Under the pieces are notes generated by a model that was not told the origin of the DNA, searched no databases, and saw only the letters and a list, made by a program, of their open reading frames with translations. From Lachnospiraceae bacterium (GTDB lineage: Bacteria; Bacillota; Clostridia; Lachnospirales; Lachnospiraceae), in contig VSNM01000030.1 of assembly GCA_009774245.1 (NCBI GenBank), positions 1 to 63,727 of the forward strand: 63,727 nucleotides of DNA. The letters run 5' to 3'. Below are positions 42,576-51,023 of this stretch, in pieces. A program made the position numbers and the translations under genes. Position 1 is the first letter of the stretch. The number at the start of each line of letters is the position of its first letter.

Positions 42576-43754
42576 ATGGCAATTAGTCTGCAAAAAGGTC
42601 AAAAGGTTGATCTGACAAAAGGAAATCCGAACCTGAGTAAAATACTGATCGGACTGGGCTGGGATACAAATACATATGGCGGGGGCACTGATTTTGACCT
42701 CGACACCGCAGCTTTTTTGCTAAAAGCTGATAACAAGGTAAGTTCCAACTCAGATTTTATATATTATGGAAATCTGCGGCATTCTTCGGGGTGTATTGAA
42801 CATATGGGCGACAATCTCACCGGCGGAAGCGACGGGGATGACGAACAGATTTATGTAGACCTCACAAAGGTTCCTGAACACATAGAACGGCTCGCGGTCA
42901 CAGTTACGATCTATGATGGTGACAGGAGATGTCAGAATTTCGGACAGGTGAGCAATGCATTTATCCGTATCGTGGATTCCGCGACAGACAGCGAACTGCT
43001 CAGGTACGACCTCGGCGAAGATTTCTCCACAGAGGTATCCGTCGTGGTCGGTGAGATATACCGGTATAAGGGCGAGTGGAAATTCAATGCCGTGGGAAGC
43101 GGATTCAACGGCGGACTCAAAGCCCTGTGTGAAAATTACGGTGTTGACATGGAGATTAAAGATCCGGAGCGCGGCGCAGTGGTTCTCGAGAAGGGGCAGA
43201 AGGTAAGTCTCTCAAAGGGCAGCGGCGAGATATTGATCAATCTCAATTGGAGTCAGCCGGAAAAGCGCGGATTTTTCAGAAAGTCAAGGGGCATTGATCT
43301 GGATCTGGGCTGCCTGTACGAGCTCCAGGATGGGAGGAAGGGCTGCGTGCAGGCTCTTGGAAACGCATTTGGCAGCCTATCAGCCCCACCGTATATTTCC
43401 CTTGACGGCGACGACCGGACCGGTACATCAACGGCAGGAGAGAACCTGCGTGTAAACAGCGCCATGATTCCGCAGATCAGGAGAATCCTGATATACACCT
43501 TTATCTACGAGGGCGCTGCGAATTGGCGCGAGGCGCAGGGGATTGTGACCGTGAAATGTCCGGGAAGCAGGGATATTATCGTCAAAATGGACGATTATGG
43601 TTCCAGCCTGCCCATGTGCGGAATCGCGCTTCTGGAAAATAAGGATGGGAAATCACTCTCCATGGAGAAAGTCATTCAGTTCGTTAAGGGACATCGCGAA
43701 CTGGATCAGGCATTTGGCTGGGGACTGCGCTGGGTGGCGGGCTCTAAGGATTGA
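42576..43754 (+). CDS. Double TerD-domain protein
   Basis: A 392-residue protein with two TerD-type domains. The first (residues 1-190) is complete: ISLQKGQKVDLTKGNP, GLGWDTN, DFDLDTAAFLL, DNLTGGSDGDDEQI. Its acidic loops are the calcium-binding sites of TerD. The second (about 205-392) is divergent and TerA-like, with VVLEKGQKVSLSKGSGEI, GIDLDLGCLYE and LDGDDRTGTSTAGENL. TerD proteins are linked to tellurite resistance and stress or phage defence; other ter genes are absent. AAGGAG precedes the start. Confidence 0.9.
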   Translation: MAISLQKGQKVDLTKGNPNLSKILIGLGWDTNTYGGGTDFDLDTAAFLLKADNKVSSNSDFIYYGNLRHSSGCIEHMGDNLTGGSDGDDEQIYVDLTKVPEHIERLAVTVTIYDGDRRCQNFGQVSNAFIRIVDSATDSELLRYDLGEDFSTEVSVVVGEIYRYKGEWKFNAVGSGFNGGLKALCENYGVDMEIKDPERGAVVLEKGQKVSLSKGSGEILINLNWSQPEKRGFFRKSRGIDLDLGCLYELQDGRKGCVQALGNAFGSLSAPPYISLDGDDRTGTSTAGENLRVNSAMIPQIRRILIYTFIYEGAANWREAQGIVTVKCPGSRDIIVKMDDYGSSLPMCGIALLENKDGKSLSMEKVIQFVKGHRELDQAFGWGLRWVAGSKD

Positions 43755-43802
43755 TGCATTTGATTGATAATGCAGTGAAAAAATGCAGTGAAAAGGAGGT
43801 TG

Positions 43803-46319
43803 ATGATCAAGATGAAACGGCGAATTTTATCTATATTTTTAGCGCTGTGCCTGTGTGGTACTTCTCAGTCAACCGTGTATGCGCAGGATACGCCTTTGCA
43901 GCCGGAAGATATTTTGACAAAAGAGACTGCAGATAAGCTGGGTGACAATGAAGATGAGAACACAGTTCCGGTGAAGGACACGCCACAGCCGAAGGAAGAG
44001 CCGGACAGCAATGAGGCGGAAGACACAGTTCCGGCGGAAGGCACTTCACAGCCAGAGGAGTCGCAGCCAAAAGACACTTCACAGCCAGAGGAAGATTCAC
44101 AGCCGGAAAACGATACATCACAACCGGCGGAGGATTCCGCGGACGAGCCGACGGACGGCTCTGTGAAGGACACAGACGAATCGGATAGCGGCGAAGATGT
44201 GGATATGCCACAGCCGACACAGGAGCAGGACGGCGAAGATGAGAAGGACACAGGCCTGGCAGAGGATTTTACAGAAAAGATGACAGACGAACTGGACAGC
44301 AGCGAAGCGGAATCTAACGATTTGCTGGAAACTCTTCTGCTGTCAGAGGAGTTTGCGGAGGAAGTCATAGATGAACCGGTTGCGTATGCTGATACGATTC
44401 CCACGCCGACAGAGGTCTATAATGCCATGATTGCGCTGAGAGATCAGGATGGGTATAGGGAAGGAACGACCTGGACCGATGATACAAATCACTATGATTG
44501 GAATGGCGGACCAATTGGAGAAGTGAATATTACAGCTACAGGATGTGTGGCATTTGCCTTCGAACTCAGTGATCGGGCATTTGGCAGTCTGCCAAACAGG
44601 ATGTACAGCAAGGGCGGGTTTTCTTATGAGGAGATAAGAAGCGGCGATATCCTGCGGATGAATGGTGGCGCACATACGGTTATCGTGCTTGAGGTAACGG
44701 ATGCGGGCGTGATTGTCGCGGAGGGAAATTATAGCGGTAAGGTTCATTGGGGGAGAACAATATCAAGAGAAGAAGTGATGAGTCAGACAAGTTCTTACAT
44801 CACGCGTTACCCGGAAGGTTATGTTTCACCGGATGATCCTGCTGCAAATGATTCAATTGCAAGTGACACTTTTGGGGGCGGGTTTACCTATAATCTGACG
44901 AAAGCGGGGACGCTGACCATCTCAGGCAGCGGAGCGATGCCCGATTTCGACAGCGCGGGGGATCAGCCGTGGAATTCATACAATAGTCAGATTCGAAAGA
45001 TTGTGATCGGAAATGGGATTACAAGTGTCGGCAGCTGCGCATTCTGGAACTGCGAGGCTCTTAGCGTGGAGATCCCATCTGGTGTGACGGCGATCGGGAG
45101 GTATGCTTTCCGTGAATCTTCGCTTGTATCCGTGTCCATTCCATCCAGTGTGAAAACGATCGGTGACAGCGCTTTTCATGGATGTGGGAACCTTGTTTCA
45201 GTGAATGTTGCCGAGGGAGTGGAAGTGATCGAGCAAAATGCCTTCCGCGCATGTAGAAGTCTCACATCGATAGCGTTACCTGCCAGTGTTGAGCAGGTGG
45301 GAGCTGCGTCATTCATGGAGTGTGATGAGATGACGAATGCAGTGTTTGCACCTGGAAGCAAACAGGTAAGATTGGGTGATAATATTTTCATGCGATGCTA
45401 CAGGCTGATGAATGTGACTCTGCCAAAGAATGCGGATCGCATTGGCGAGGGAATGTTTATGAACTGCGGAATGTTAAAAGCAGTGGAAATTCCACAGGGG
45501 GTGGAGCGTATTGAGCAGAATGCGTTTGCTTCCTGTGCAGGTCTAATCAAGGTCGTCATCCCGGACAGCGTAACGGCCATAGGAATAAGTGCATTTGACG
45601 ACAGTTCCCTGACTGATATATATTTTACCGGCAGCGAGGCACAATGGAATAGCATAAGCAAACTCGGTGATACGTCGGTGATAACAAATGCGACGAAGCA
45701 TTTTAACTATGTGCCAGATGACAGCGGAGATGACAACAATAATTCAGGCGGGGATGACAGCAACAATTCAAGCGGGGATGATAACAGACCTGGCGGTGAC
45801 GATAACAGCAATTCCAACGGAAATGACAGCAATCATTCCGATAAAGACGACAACAGCCATGCGGATTCCGGCAGCGACAGATCCGGGAGCAACTCTGCGT
45901 CAGACACAGCCGCGGATACATGGAAACCCACAACCCCTGATGAGGTGAAGCGCTATGACTGCGTGGGAAAAGAGATTATCCAATACGCCCCGTCGCAGAA
46001 TAGTGCCTATCAGGTTGTCATGAAGAATGCGGTGCAGGGGCCTATGTGCTTTCAGTCGTTTGAGGCCGTTCTCGGGGATTACACAATCGGAAGGACTTAT
46101 AACATTTTCCCGAATTCCCGCGCGGTCTACAGCATGGACGAGGAAATAGAGCTTGCGATAAAGATTCCGCCGGCGATTTATCGCAGGGACAGGGAGTACA
46201 GGCTGATCTGCGTCACTGAGGGCGGGCTGCCGATCATTTATGATGATTTGGACGACAATCCTGACACAATTACGATCAAGACAAACAAATTTCATGCATA
46301 TGCACTGGTCTATAAGTAA
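43803..46319 (+). CDS. Secreted BspA-type LRR protein with Cys-His (CHAP-like) domain
   Basis: About 838 residues. Signal peptide (KRRILSIFLALCLCGTSQSTVYA); a Pro/Glu/Ser/Asp-rich linker (~25-195) with SQPEE-type repeats; a papain/CHAP-like domain (~200-340) with ATGCVAFAFE (Cys) and GGAHTVIVLE (His); six or more BspA/LRR_5 repeats (~370-620) with IPSGVTAIGRYAF; a second Asp/Asn/Ser linker; and a C-terminal ~110-residue domain. It is probably exported and cell-surface-acting. No LPXTG motif is present. The start is uncertain: 43803 lies close to GGAGG, 43812 rather far. Confidence 0.8.
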   Translation: MIKMKRRILSIFLALCLCGTSQSTVYAQDTPLQPEDILTKETADKLGDNEDENTVPVKDTPQPKEEPDSNEAEDTVPAEGTSQPEESQPKDTSQPEEDSQPENDTSQPAEDSADEPTDGSVKDTDESDSGEDVDMPQPTQEQDGEDEKDTGLAEDFTEKMTDELDSSEAESNDLLETLLLSEEFAEEVIDEPVAYADTIPTPTEVYNAMIALRDQDGYREGTTWTDDTNHYDWNGGPIGEVNITATGCVAFAFELSDRAFGSLPNRMYSKGGFSYEEIRSGDILRMNGGAHTVIVLEVTDAGVIVAEGNYSGKVHWGRTISREEVMSQTSSYITRYPEGYVSPDDPAANDSIASDTFGGGFTYNLTKAGTLTISGSGAMPDFDSAGDQPWNSYNSQIRKIVIGNGITSVGSCAFWNCEALSVEIPSGVTAIGRYAFRESSLVSVSIPSSVKTIGDSAFHGCGNLVSVNVAEGVEVIEQNAFRACRSLTSIALPASVEQVGAASFMECDEMTNAVFAPGSKQVRLGDNIFMRCYRLMNVTLPKNADRIGEGMFMNCGMLKAVEIPQGVERIEQNAFASCAGLIKVVIPDSVTAIGISAFDDSSLTDIYFTGSEAQWNSISKLGDTSVITNATKHFNYVPDDSGDDNNNSGGDDSNNSSGDDNRPGGDDNSNSNGNDSNHSDKDDNSHADSGSDRSGSNSASDTAADTWKPTTPDEVKRYDCVGKEIIQYAPSQNSAYQVVMKNAVQGPMCFQSFEAVLGDYTIGRTYNIFPNSRAVYSMDEEIELAIKIPPAIYRRDREYRLICVTEGGLPIIYDDLDDNPDTITIKTNKFHAYALVYK

Positions 46320-46328
46320 AATACAGGT

Positions 46329-46369
46329 AAAAACAGCGGACTGTTCTATGGCGGCAGTCCACTGTTTTT
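46329..46369 (+). terminator. Terminator after the BspA-type gene
   Basis: AAAAACAGCGGACTG pairs with CAGTCCACTGTTTTT, with a T tract continuing. Confidence 0.88.
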
Positions 46370-46467
46370 CATTTTTTAGTAGCATTTCCTGCAAGGATAT
46401 GGTACACTACAAAGTGATGCTTGTAACGTGTTTAGGAACTGTAGAAAAAAGGAAATGAGGAGGACTG

Positions 46468-47904
46468 GTGTTGGACGGAAATATTATTGAGTTAAAGCAT
46501 ATCAGCCGTACGTTTGACGACGGCTTTCGCGTGGTTGACGATTTTAATCTCACAGTGCAGAGGGGCGAGTTTGTCACATTTCTGGGGCCTTCAGGTTGCG
46601 GGAAGACGACGACGCTGCGCATGATCGCGGGTTTTGATCAGCCGACAGAGGGAGAGCTGTTGTTAAATGGTCAGGATATACGGGATCTGCCGCCCAATAA
46701 GCGCCCCATCAATACGGTGTTTCAGCGGTATGCACTGTTTCCGCACTTAAATGTATTTGAGAATGTGGCCTTTGGGCTGAAGCTGAAAAAGCTTCCAAAG
46801 GCAGAGATCGTGAGGAAGGTCAAGCGGGCGCTGGAGATGGTCGATCTTGAGGATTTTGAGGACAGAGGCATCCAGACGCTCTCCGGCGGCCAGCAGCAGC
46901 GCATTGCCATCGCGCGGGCGATTGTCAATGAGCCGGAAATCCTGCTGCTCGATGAACCGCTGGGCGCGCTGGACTTAAAGATGCGTAAGGAGATGCAGCT
47001 TGAGTTAAAGGGGATGCATGAGAAGCTGGGAATCACGTTTATCTATGTGACGCACGACCAGGAGGAAGCGCTCACCATGTCCGACAAGATTGTCGTGATG
47101 TCGGAGGGAAAGATTCAGCAGATCGGCACGCCGGAGGATATCTACAATGAGCCGAAGAACGCGTTTGTCGCCGACTTTATCGGGGAGAGCAATATTTTCA
47201 GCGGCATCATGACAGGCAAGTGCAGGGTGCGGTTCTGCGGAGCGGAGTTTGCATGTGTGGACGATGTGGAGCATGGCACGATGATCGACGCGGTGGTGCG
47301 GCCAGAGGACGTGACGATCACGGCACCGGAGCAGGGGATGATCAAGGGGATTGTGACCTCTGTCATATTTAAGGGAGTGCACTATGAGATCGCAGTACAG
47401 TCCGGCAAGAATGAGATTGTGGTGCAGTCAACCAGAAAGGCAGAGTTGAATGCTGCAGTGGGACTGTGTATCGAGCCGGAGGGGATTCACATTATGCTGG
47501 CGGAAAATACGATCAACCGCATCGAATCCGGACTGGACAAGGATTACAGGCTGACGTTTCTCGGGGGAATGCTTGACTGTGACCTGACAACTTTGATACC
47601 GGGCGCTGCCTTCAACACGGACGGTGCGCTTGCGGATGCGCACGGTGATGTGATCGAGCCTGACCGCATCAAGGTGATCGTGTCGGTGAAGCCGGATGAC
47701 ATCACGATGAGCGATGACAAGGAAGCAGGCATTCTGCGCGGGCATATTATCAATCTGATCTACAAGGGCGATCATTACAGCTATGTCGTGCGTACGGAGG
47801 AGGATGAGGATTTTATTGTCTCGGATGAGTATCTGTGGAACATGGATGACTATGTGAGCCTGCTGATACCCAAAGAGAAGTTTCAGTACGCGATTAAGAA
47901 ATAA
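46468..47904 (+). CDS. potA: Spermidine/putrescine ABC transporter ATPase PotA
   Basis: A 478-residue ABC ATPase beginning with GTG at 46468 or TTG at 46471 (AGGAGG upstream). Walker A GPSGCGKTT, signature LSGGQQQRIAIARA, Walker B LLLDEPLGALD and the H-loop THDQEEA are intact. The C-terminal region (about 235-478) is longer than in classical PotA and contains two TOBE-like repeats (VRPEDVTI and VKPDDITM). It energises uptake through PotB/PotC with PotD. Confidence 0.93.
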   Translation: MLDGNIIELKHISRTFDDGFRVVDDFNLTVQRGEFVTFLGPSGCGKTTTLRMIAGFDQPTEGELLLNGQDIRDLPPNKRPINTVFQRYALFPHLNVFENVAFGLKLKKLPKAEIVRKVKRALEMVDLEDFEDRGIQTLSGGQQQRIAIARAIVNEPEILLLDEPLGALDLKMRKEMQLELKGMHEKLGITFIYVTHDQEEALTMSDKIVVMSEGKIQQIGTPEDIYNEPKNAFVADFIGESNIFSGIMTGKCRVRFCGAEFACVDDVEHGTMIDAVVRPEDVTITAPEQGMIKGIVTSVIFKGVHYEIAVQSGKNEIVVQSTRKAELNAAVGLCIEPEGIHIMLAENTINRIESGLDKDYRLTFLGGMLDCDLTTLIPGAAFNTDGALADAHGDVIEPDRIKVIVSVKPDDITMSDDKEAGILRGHIINLIYKGDHYSYVVRTEEDEDFIVSDEYLWNMDDYVSLLIPKEKFQYAIKK

Positions 47905-47915
47905 GGAGGTTGCGG

Positions 47916-48719
47916 ATGAACAGATTTCGTTTTCAGAGGTCGCAGCTGTGCATACCGTATGGTCTGTTTCTGGTATGCTTTGTGCTGGCGCCTTTGATCG
48001 TCATTATATACTATGCATTTACAAACGGGGAAGGACGGTTTACGCTGGAGAATCTGATGGGATTTTTTACGAGTCCCAACACGATCGGGACGCTTGCCTA
48101 CAGCCTTGGCATCGCGGTGGCGACTACCTGTATCTGTCTGCTTCTTGCGTATCCGATCGCGTACATACTGGCGAGAAGCGGTATGAAACACAAATCAGTG
48201 GCGCTGATGGTCTTTGTCATGCCTATGTGGATTAATTTCACGCTCAGAATCACGGCGCTCAAGGAGATTCTGACCATGATCGAAGGAAATCTCGCCTATC
48301 ATCCGTTTTTAAATACGCTGATCGGCATGACGTATGACTTTCTGCCGTTTATGATACTTCCGATCTACACAACGCTGCTAAAGCTTGACAAGAGTCTCCT
48401 GGAGGCGGCGGCCGATCTTGGCGCGGACACGGTGCAGACATTTCTGAAAGTGACGTTTCCGCTGTCTGTCCCGGGGATTATCAGCGGTATCGTGATGGTG
48501 TTTCTGCCGTCCATGACCAACTATGTCGTGCTCGATATGCTCTACAACAGCACCTATATCATGGGAAGTCTGATCGGGGCGTATTTCAGCGCCTACGACT
48601 GGCACAACGGCTCGATGATCGCGCTGATATTATTGGTGATCATTCTGGTGTTTACACTGTTTACAAACCGTTATGCGGACGAGGATGCGGGCAGCAGCAG
48701 GGGAGGTGTACTCGGATGA
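47916..48719 (+). CDS. potB: Polyamine ABC permease PotB
   Basis: A 267-residue permease with six membrane segments and the EAA loop (LLEAAADLGADTVQTFLKVTFPLSVPG). The start at 47916 is seven bases from AAGGAGG. Its TGA overlaps the ATG of potC, so they are coupled. Confidence 0.93.
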   Translation: MNRFRFQRSQLCIPYGLFLVCFVLAPLIVIIYYAFTNGEGRFTLENLMGFFTSPNTIGTLAYSLGIAVATTCICLLLAYPIAYILARSGMKHKSVALMVFVMPMWINFTLRITALKEILTMIEGNLAYHPFLNTLIGMTYDFLPFMILPIYTTLLKLDKSLLEAAADLGADTVQTFLKVTFPLSVPGIISGIVMVFLPSMTNYVVLDMLYNSTYIMGSLIGAYFSAYDWHNGSMIALILLVIILVFTLFTNRYADEDAGSSRGGVLG

Positions 48720-49543
48720 TGAAAAAGTTTTTTGCCAGGGCGTTTCTGGTGCTGATGGTGATCCTGCTGTATCTGCCAATCTTTGTGCTGGCGGTGTACA
48801 GTTTTACGGACTCCGCGAACATCGGAGCAATTCATGGCTTTTCATTAAAGAATTATGAGACATTGTTCACCAAGCCTGATCTGCGTGCGATGATTCTGGG
48901 GACGCTGGTCCTTGCGGTTGGTTCCGCGCTGGTGTCGACGCTGCTTGGCACGTTTGGCGCTGTGGGTGTCTTTTATTCAGGCCGGTTTGGAAATGCGCTT
49001 ATCGGGGGACTCAATCAGGTGCCTGTCGTAAATGCCGAGGTTGTGACGGCGTTTTCGCTGTGCATTCTGCTGATCGGAGTGTGCGGTGTGGACAAGGGCA
49101 GTTTTATCTCTCTGCTGATCGGTCATGTAGTGCTGGAGGCTCCCTTTGTATATCTGTCGGTCGTGCCGAAGTTAAAGCAGATGGACAACAGTCTGTACGA
49201 GGCGGCGCTTGACCTGGGGGCTTCCCCGGCGATGGCGCTGCGGCGTGTGGTATTTCCGCAGATTTTTCCGGGGGTGGTCTCAGGCTTTGCGCTGGCAGTC
49301 ACGCTGTCGCTCGATGATTACTTCATCACAAGCTATACCAAACCTGCGACCTTTGACACGATCAGTACCTATGTAGTTAACGCGACAAGGGGTTCGCAGA
49401 CAGAGATCAAGACAGCGCTGTGGGCGCTCTCCACGATTATCTTTGTGGTGGTGGTGCTGATGGTGATGATCATGAACATGAATGGGATGAAAAATGACAA
49501 AAATCAAAGGAGGGCAGGTGCGGACAGTGAGAAAAACAGGTAG
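48716..49543 (+). CDS. potC: Polyamine ABC permease PotC
   Basis: A 275-residue permease with six membrane segments and an EAA loop (YEAALDLGASPAMALRRVVFPQIFPG). It overlaps potB by 4 bases and the potD start lies within its 3' end. The C-terminal tail is short and basic (GMKNDKNQRRAGADSEKNR). Confidence 0.93.
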   Translation: MMKKFFARAFLVLMVILLYLPIFVLAVYSFTDSANIGAIHGFSLKNYETLFTKPDLRAMILGTLVLAVGSALVSTLLGTFGAVGVFYSGRFGNALIGGLNQVPVVNAEVVTAFSLCILLIGVCGVDKGSFISLLIGHVVLEAPFVYLSVVPKLKQMDNSLYEAALDLGASPAMALRRVVFPQIFPGVVSGFALAVTLSLDDYFITSYTKPATFDTISTYVVNATRGSQTEIKTALWALSTIIFVVVVLMVMIMNMNGMKNDKNQRRAGADSEKNR

Positions 49544-51017
49544 GACAGCACTTGGGCTTGCGGTATGCGGCGTGTGTGCGGTGTGCGGCCTTGTCGGGCA
49601 GACAGTCTGTGCGAAGGAGGAACCTGTCACGCTGCGCGTGTGCAGCTGGGAGGAGTATATCGATCTCGGAGAGTGGGACGAGGAGGAGGCAATCGAGCTG
49701 GACAATGGCGCTGTGATCTTCGGGGAACGGCCGCTCTACGAGGAATTTGAAGATTGGTACGAAGAGACCTATGGCAGGGAAGTGCGGGTGGAGTACTCTT
49801 GTTTTGGCACGAATGAGGATCTCTATAACCAGTTAAATCTGGGTGATACCTATGATCTGGTGTGTCCCTCGGAGTATATGATCATGAAGCTGATGGCGGA
49901 GGACAGGCTGCTGCCATACTCGGGGGGTTTTTACGACGCACAGGATGCCAATAACTTCTATATTAATAATGTCTCTCCCTTCATACAGGGGACGCTGGAG
50001 TCCAATGAGATTGGCGGCGAGAGCTGGAGCAAGTATGCCGCGGGATATATGTGGGGGATCACGGGCGTTTTGTACAATCCGGAGTTTGTCACGGAGGAGG
50101 AGGCAGCGACCTGGGGGATTTTCGGCAATCCGAAGTTTTACAGGCAGGTCACATTGAAGGATAATGTGCGTGACTCCTATTTTGCGGCGCTCGGCATTCT
50201 CAAGGCTGATGAGCTGACGGATGACGATTTTATCCGTTCGGCGGATTATGGAGAACGGCTGGCGGATGTGATGAATGATGTGAGTCCTGAGACGATCGGG
50301 CAGGCGCAGGAGCTTCTGGATGCGCTGATGGACAATGTTTATTCCCTCGAGACGGACAGCGGGAAGGCGGATATGATCACGGGTAAGATCGTGGCAAATT
50401 ATCAGTGGTCGGGCGACGCGGTCTATGCGATGGACCAGGCGGATGAGGATGATTTTGAGCTGCGGTTTGCGGTTCCGCGGGAGAGCACGAATCTCTGGTT
50501 TGACGGCTGGGTGATGCTTAAGAACGGCATTGACGGCAATGCGGACAGACAGCATGCGGCGGAGGCTTTTGTCAATTTCCTGTCAAGGACGGACAACGCT
50601 GTCAGAAATATGTACTACATCGGCTACACTTCCTCCATCGCGGGGAATGAGGCAGATAATACCATATATGAATATCTGAACTGGTGCTATGGCGCCGATG
50701 AGGAGGACGAGGATCTCATGGAGTATCCTGTAGGATACTTCTTTAGCGGCGACAACAGCGACGAAAACTATGTCGTACAGACGACGCGCAGCCAGATGGG
50801 ACGGCAGCTTTACAGTCAGTATCCGCCTCAGGATGTCATGGACAGGACTGCGGTCATGCGGTACTTTGACGCAGACGCGAACAGGGCGATTAACCGGATG
50901 TGGATCAATGTCAGATGCTTTGATATCCATGATGTGCCGATGGGTGTCTGGATGGCGATGCTGGCAGGGCTGCTGGTATTGGTCTGGGCAGGTTACAGAA
51001 AAAGTAAAAGGAGATAA
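49518..51017 (+). CDS. potD: Polyamine-binding protein PotD, membrane anchored
   Basis: A 499-residue solute-binding protein. The start is GTG 49518 (GGAGG upstream); ATG 49494 has no site. It has a signal segment (residues ~8-28) but no convincing lipobox. The PotD core follows (TLRVCSWEEYIDLG, YDLVCPSEYMIMKLMAEDRLLPY, NLWFDGWVMLKNG). It ends in a single membrane segment (GVWMAMLAGLLVLVWAGY) and basic tail, so it is anchored at its C-terminus. It is longer than E. coli PotD (348) because of this tail and acidic insertions. It ends the potABCD operon. Confidence 0.9.
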   Translation: MRTVRKTGRTALGLAVCGVCAVCGLVGQTVCAKEEPVTLRVCSWEEYIDLGEWDEEEAIELDNGAVIFGERPLYEEFEDWYEETYGREVRVEYSCFGTNEDLYNQLNLGDTYDLVCPSEYMIMKLMAEDRLLPYSGGFYDAQDANNFYINNVSPFIQGTLESNEIGGESWSKYAAGYMWGITGVLYNPEFVTEEEAATWGIFGNPKFYRQVTLKDNVRDSYFAALGILKADELTDDDFIRSADYGERLADVMNDVSPETIGQAQELLDALMDNVYSLETDSGKADMITGKIVANYQWSGDAVYAMDQADEDDFELRFAVPRESTNLWFDGWVMLKNGIDGNADRQHAAEAFVNFLSRTDNAVRNMYYIGYTSSIAGNEADNTIYEYLNWCYGADEEDEDLMEYPVGYFFSGDNSDENYVVQTTRSQMGRQLYSQYPPQDVMDRTAVMRYFDADANRAINRMWINVRCFDIHDVPMGVWMAMLAGLLVLVWAGYRKSKRR

Positions 51018-51023
51018 GCTGAT

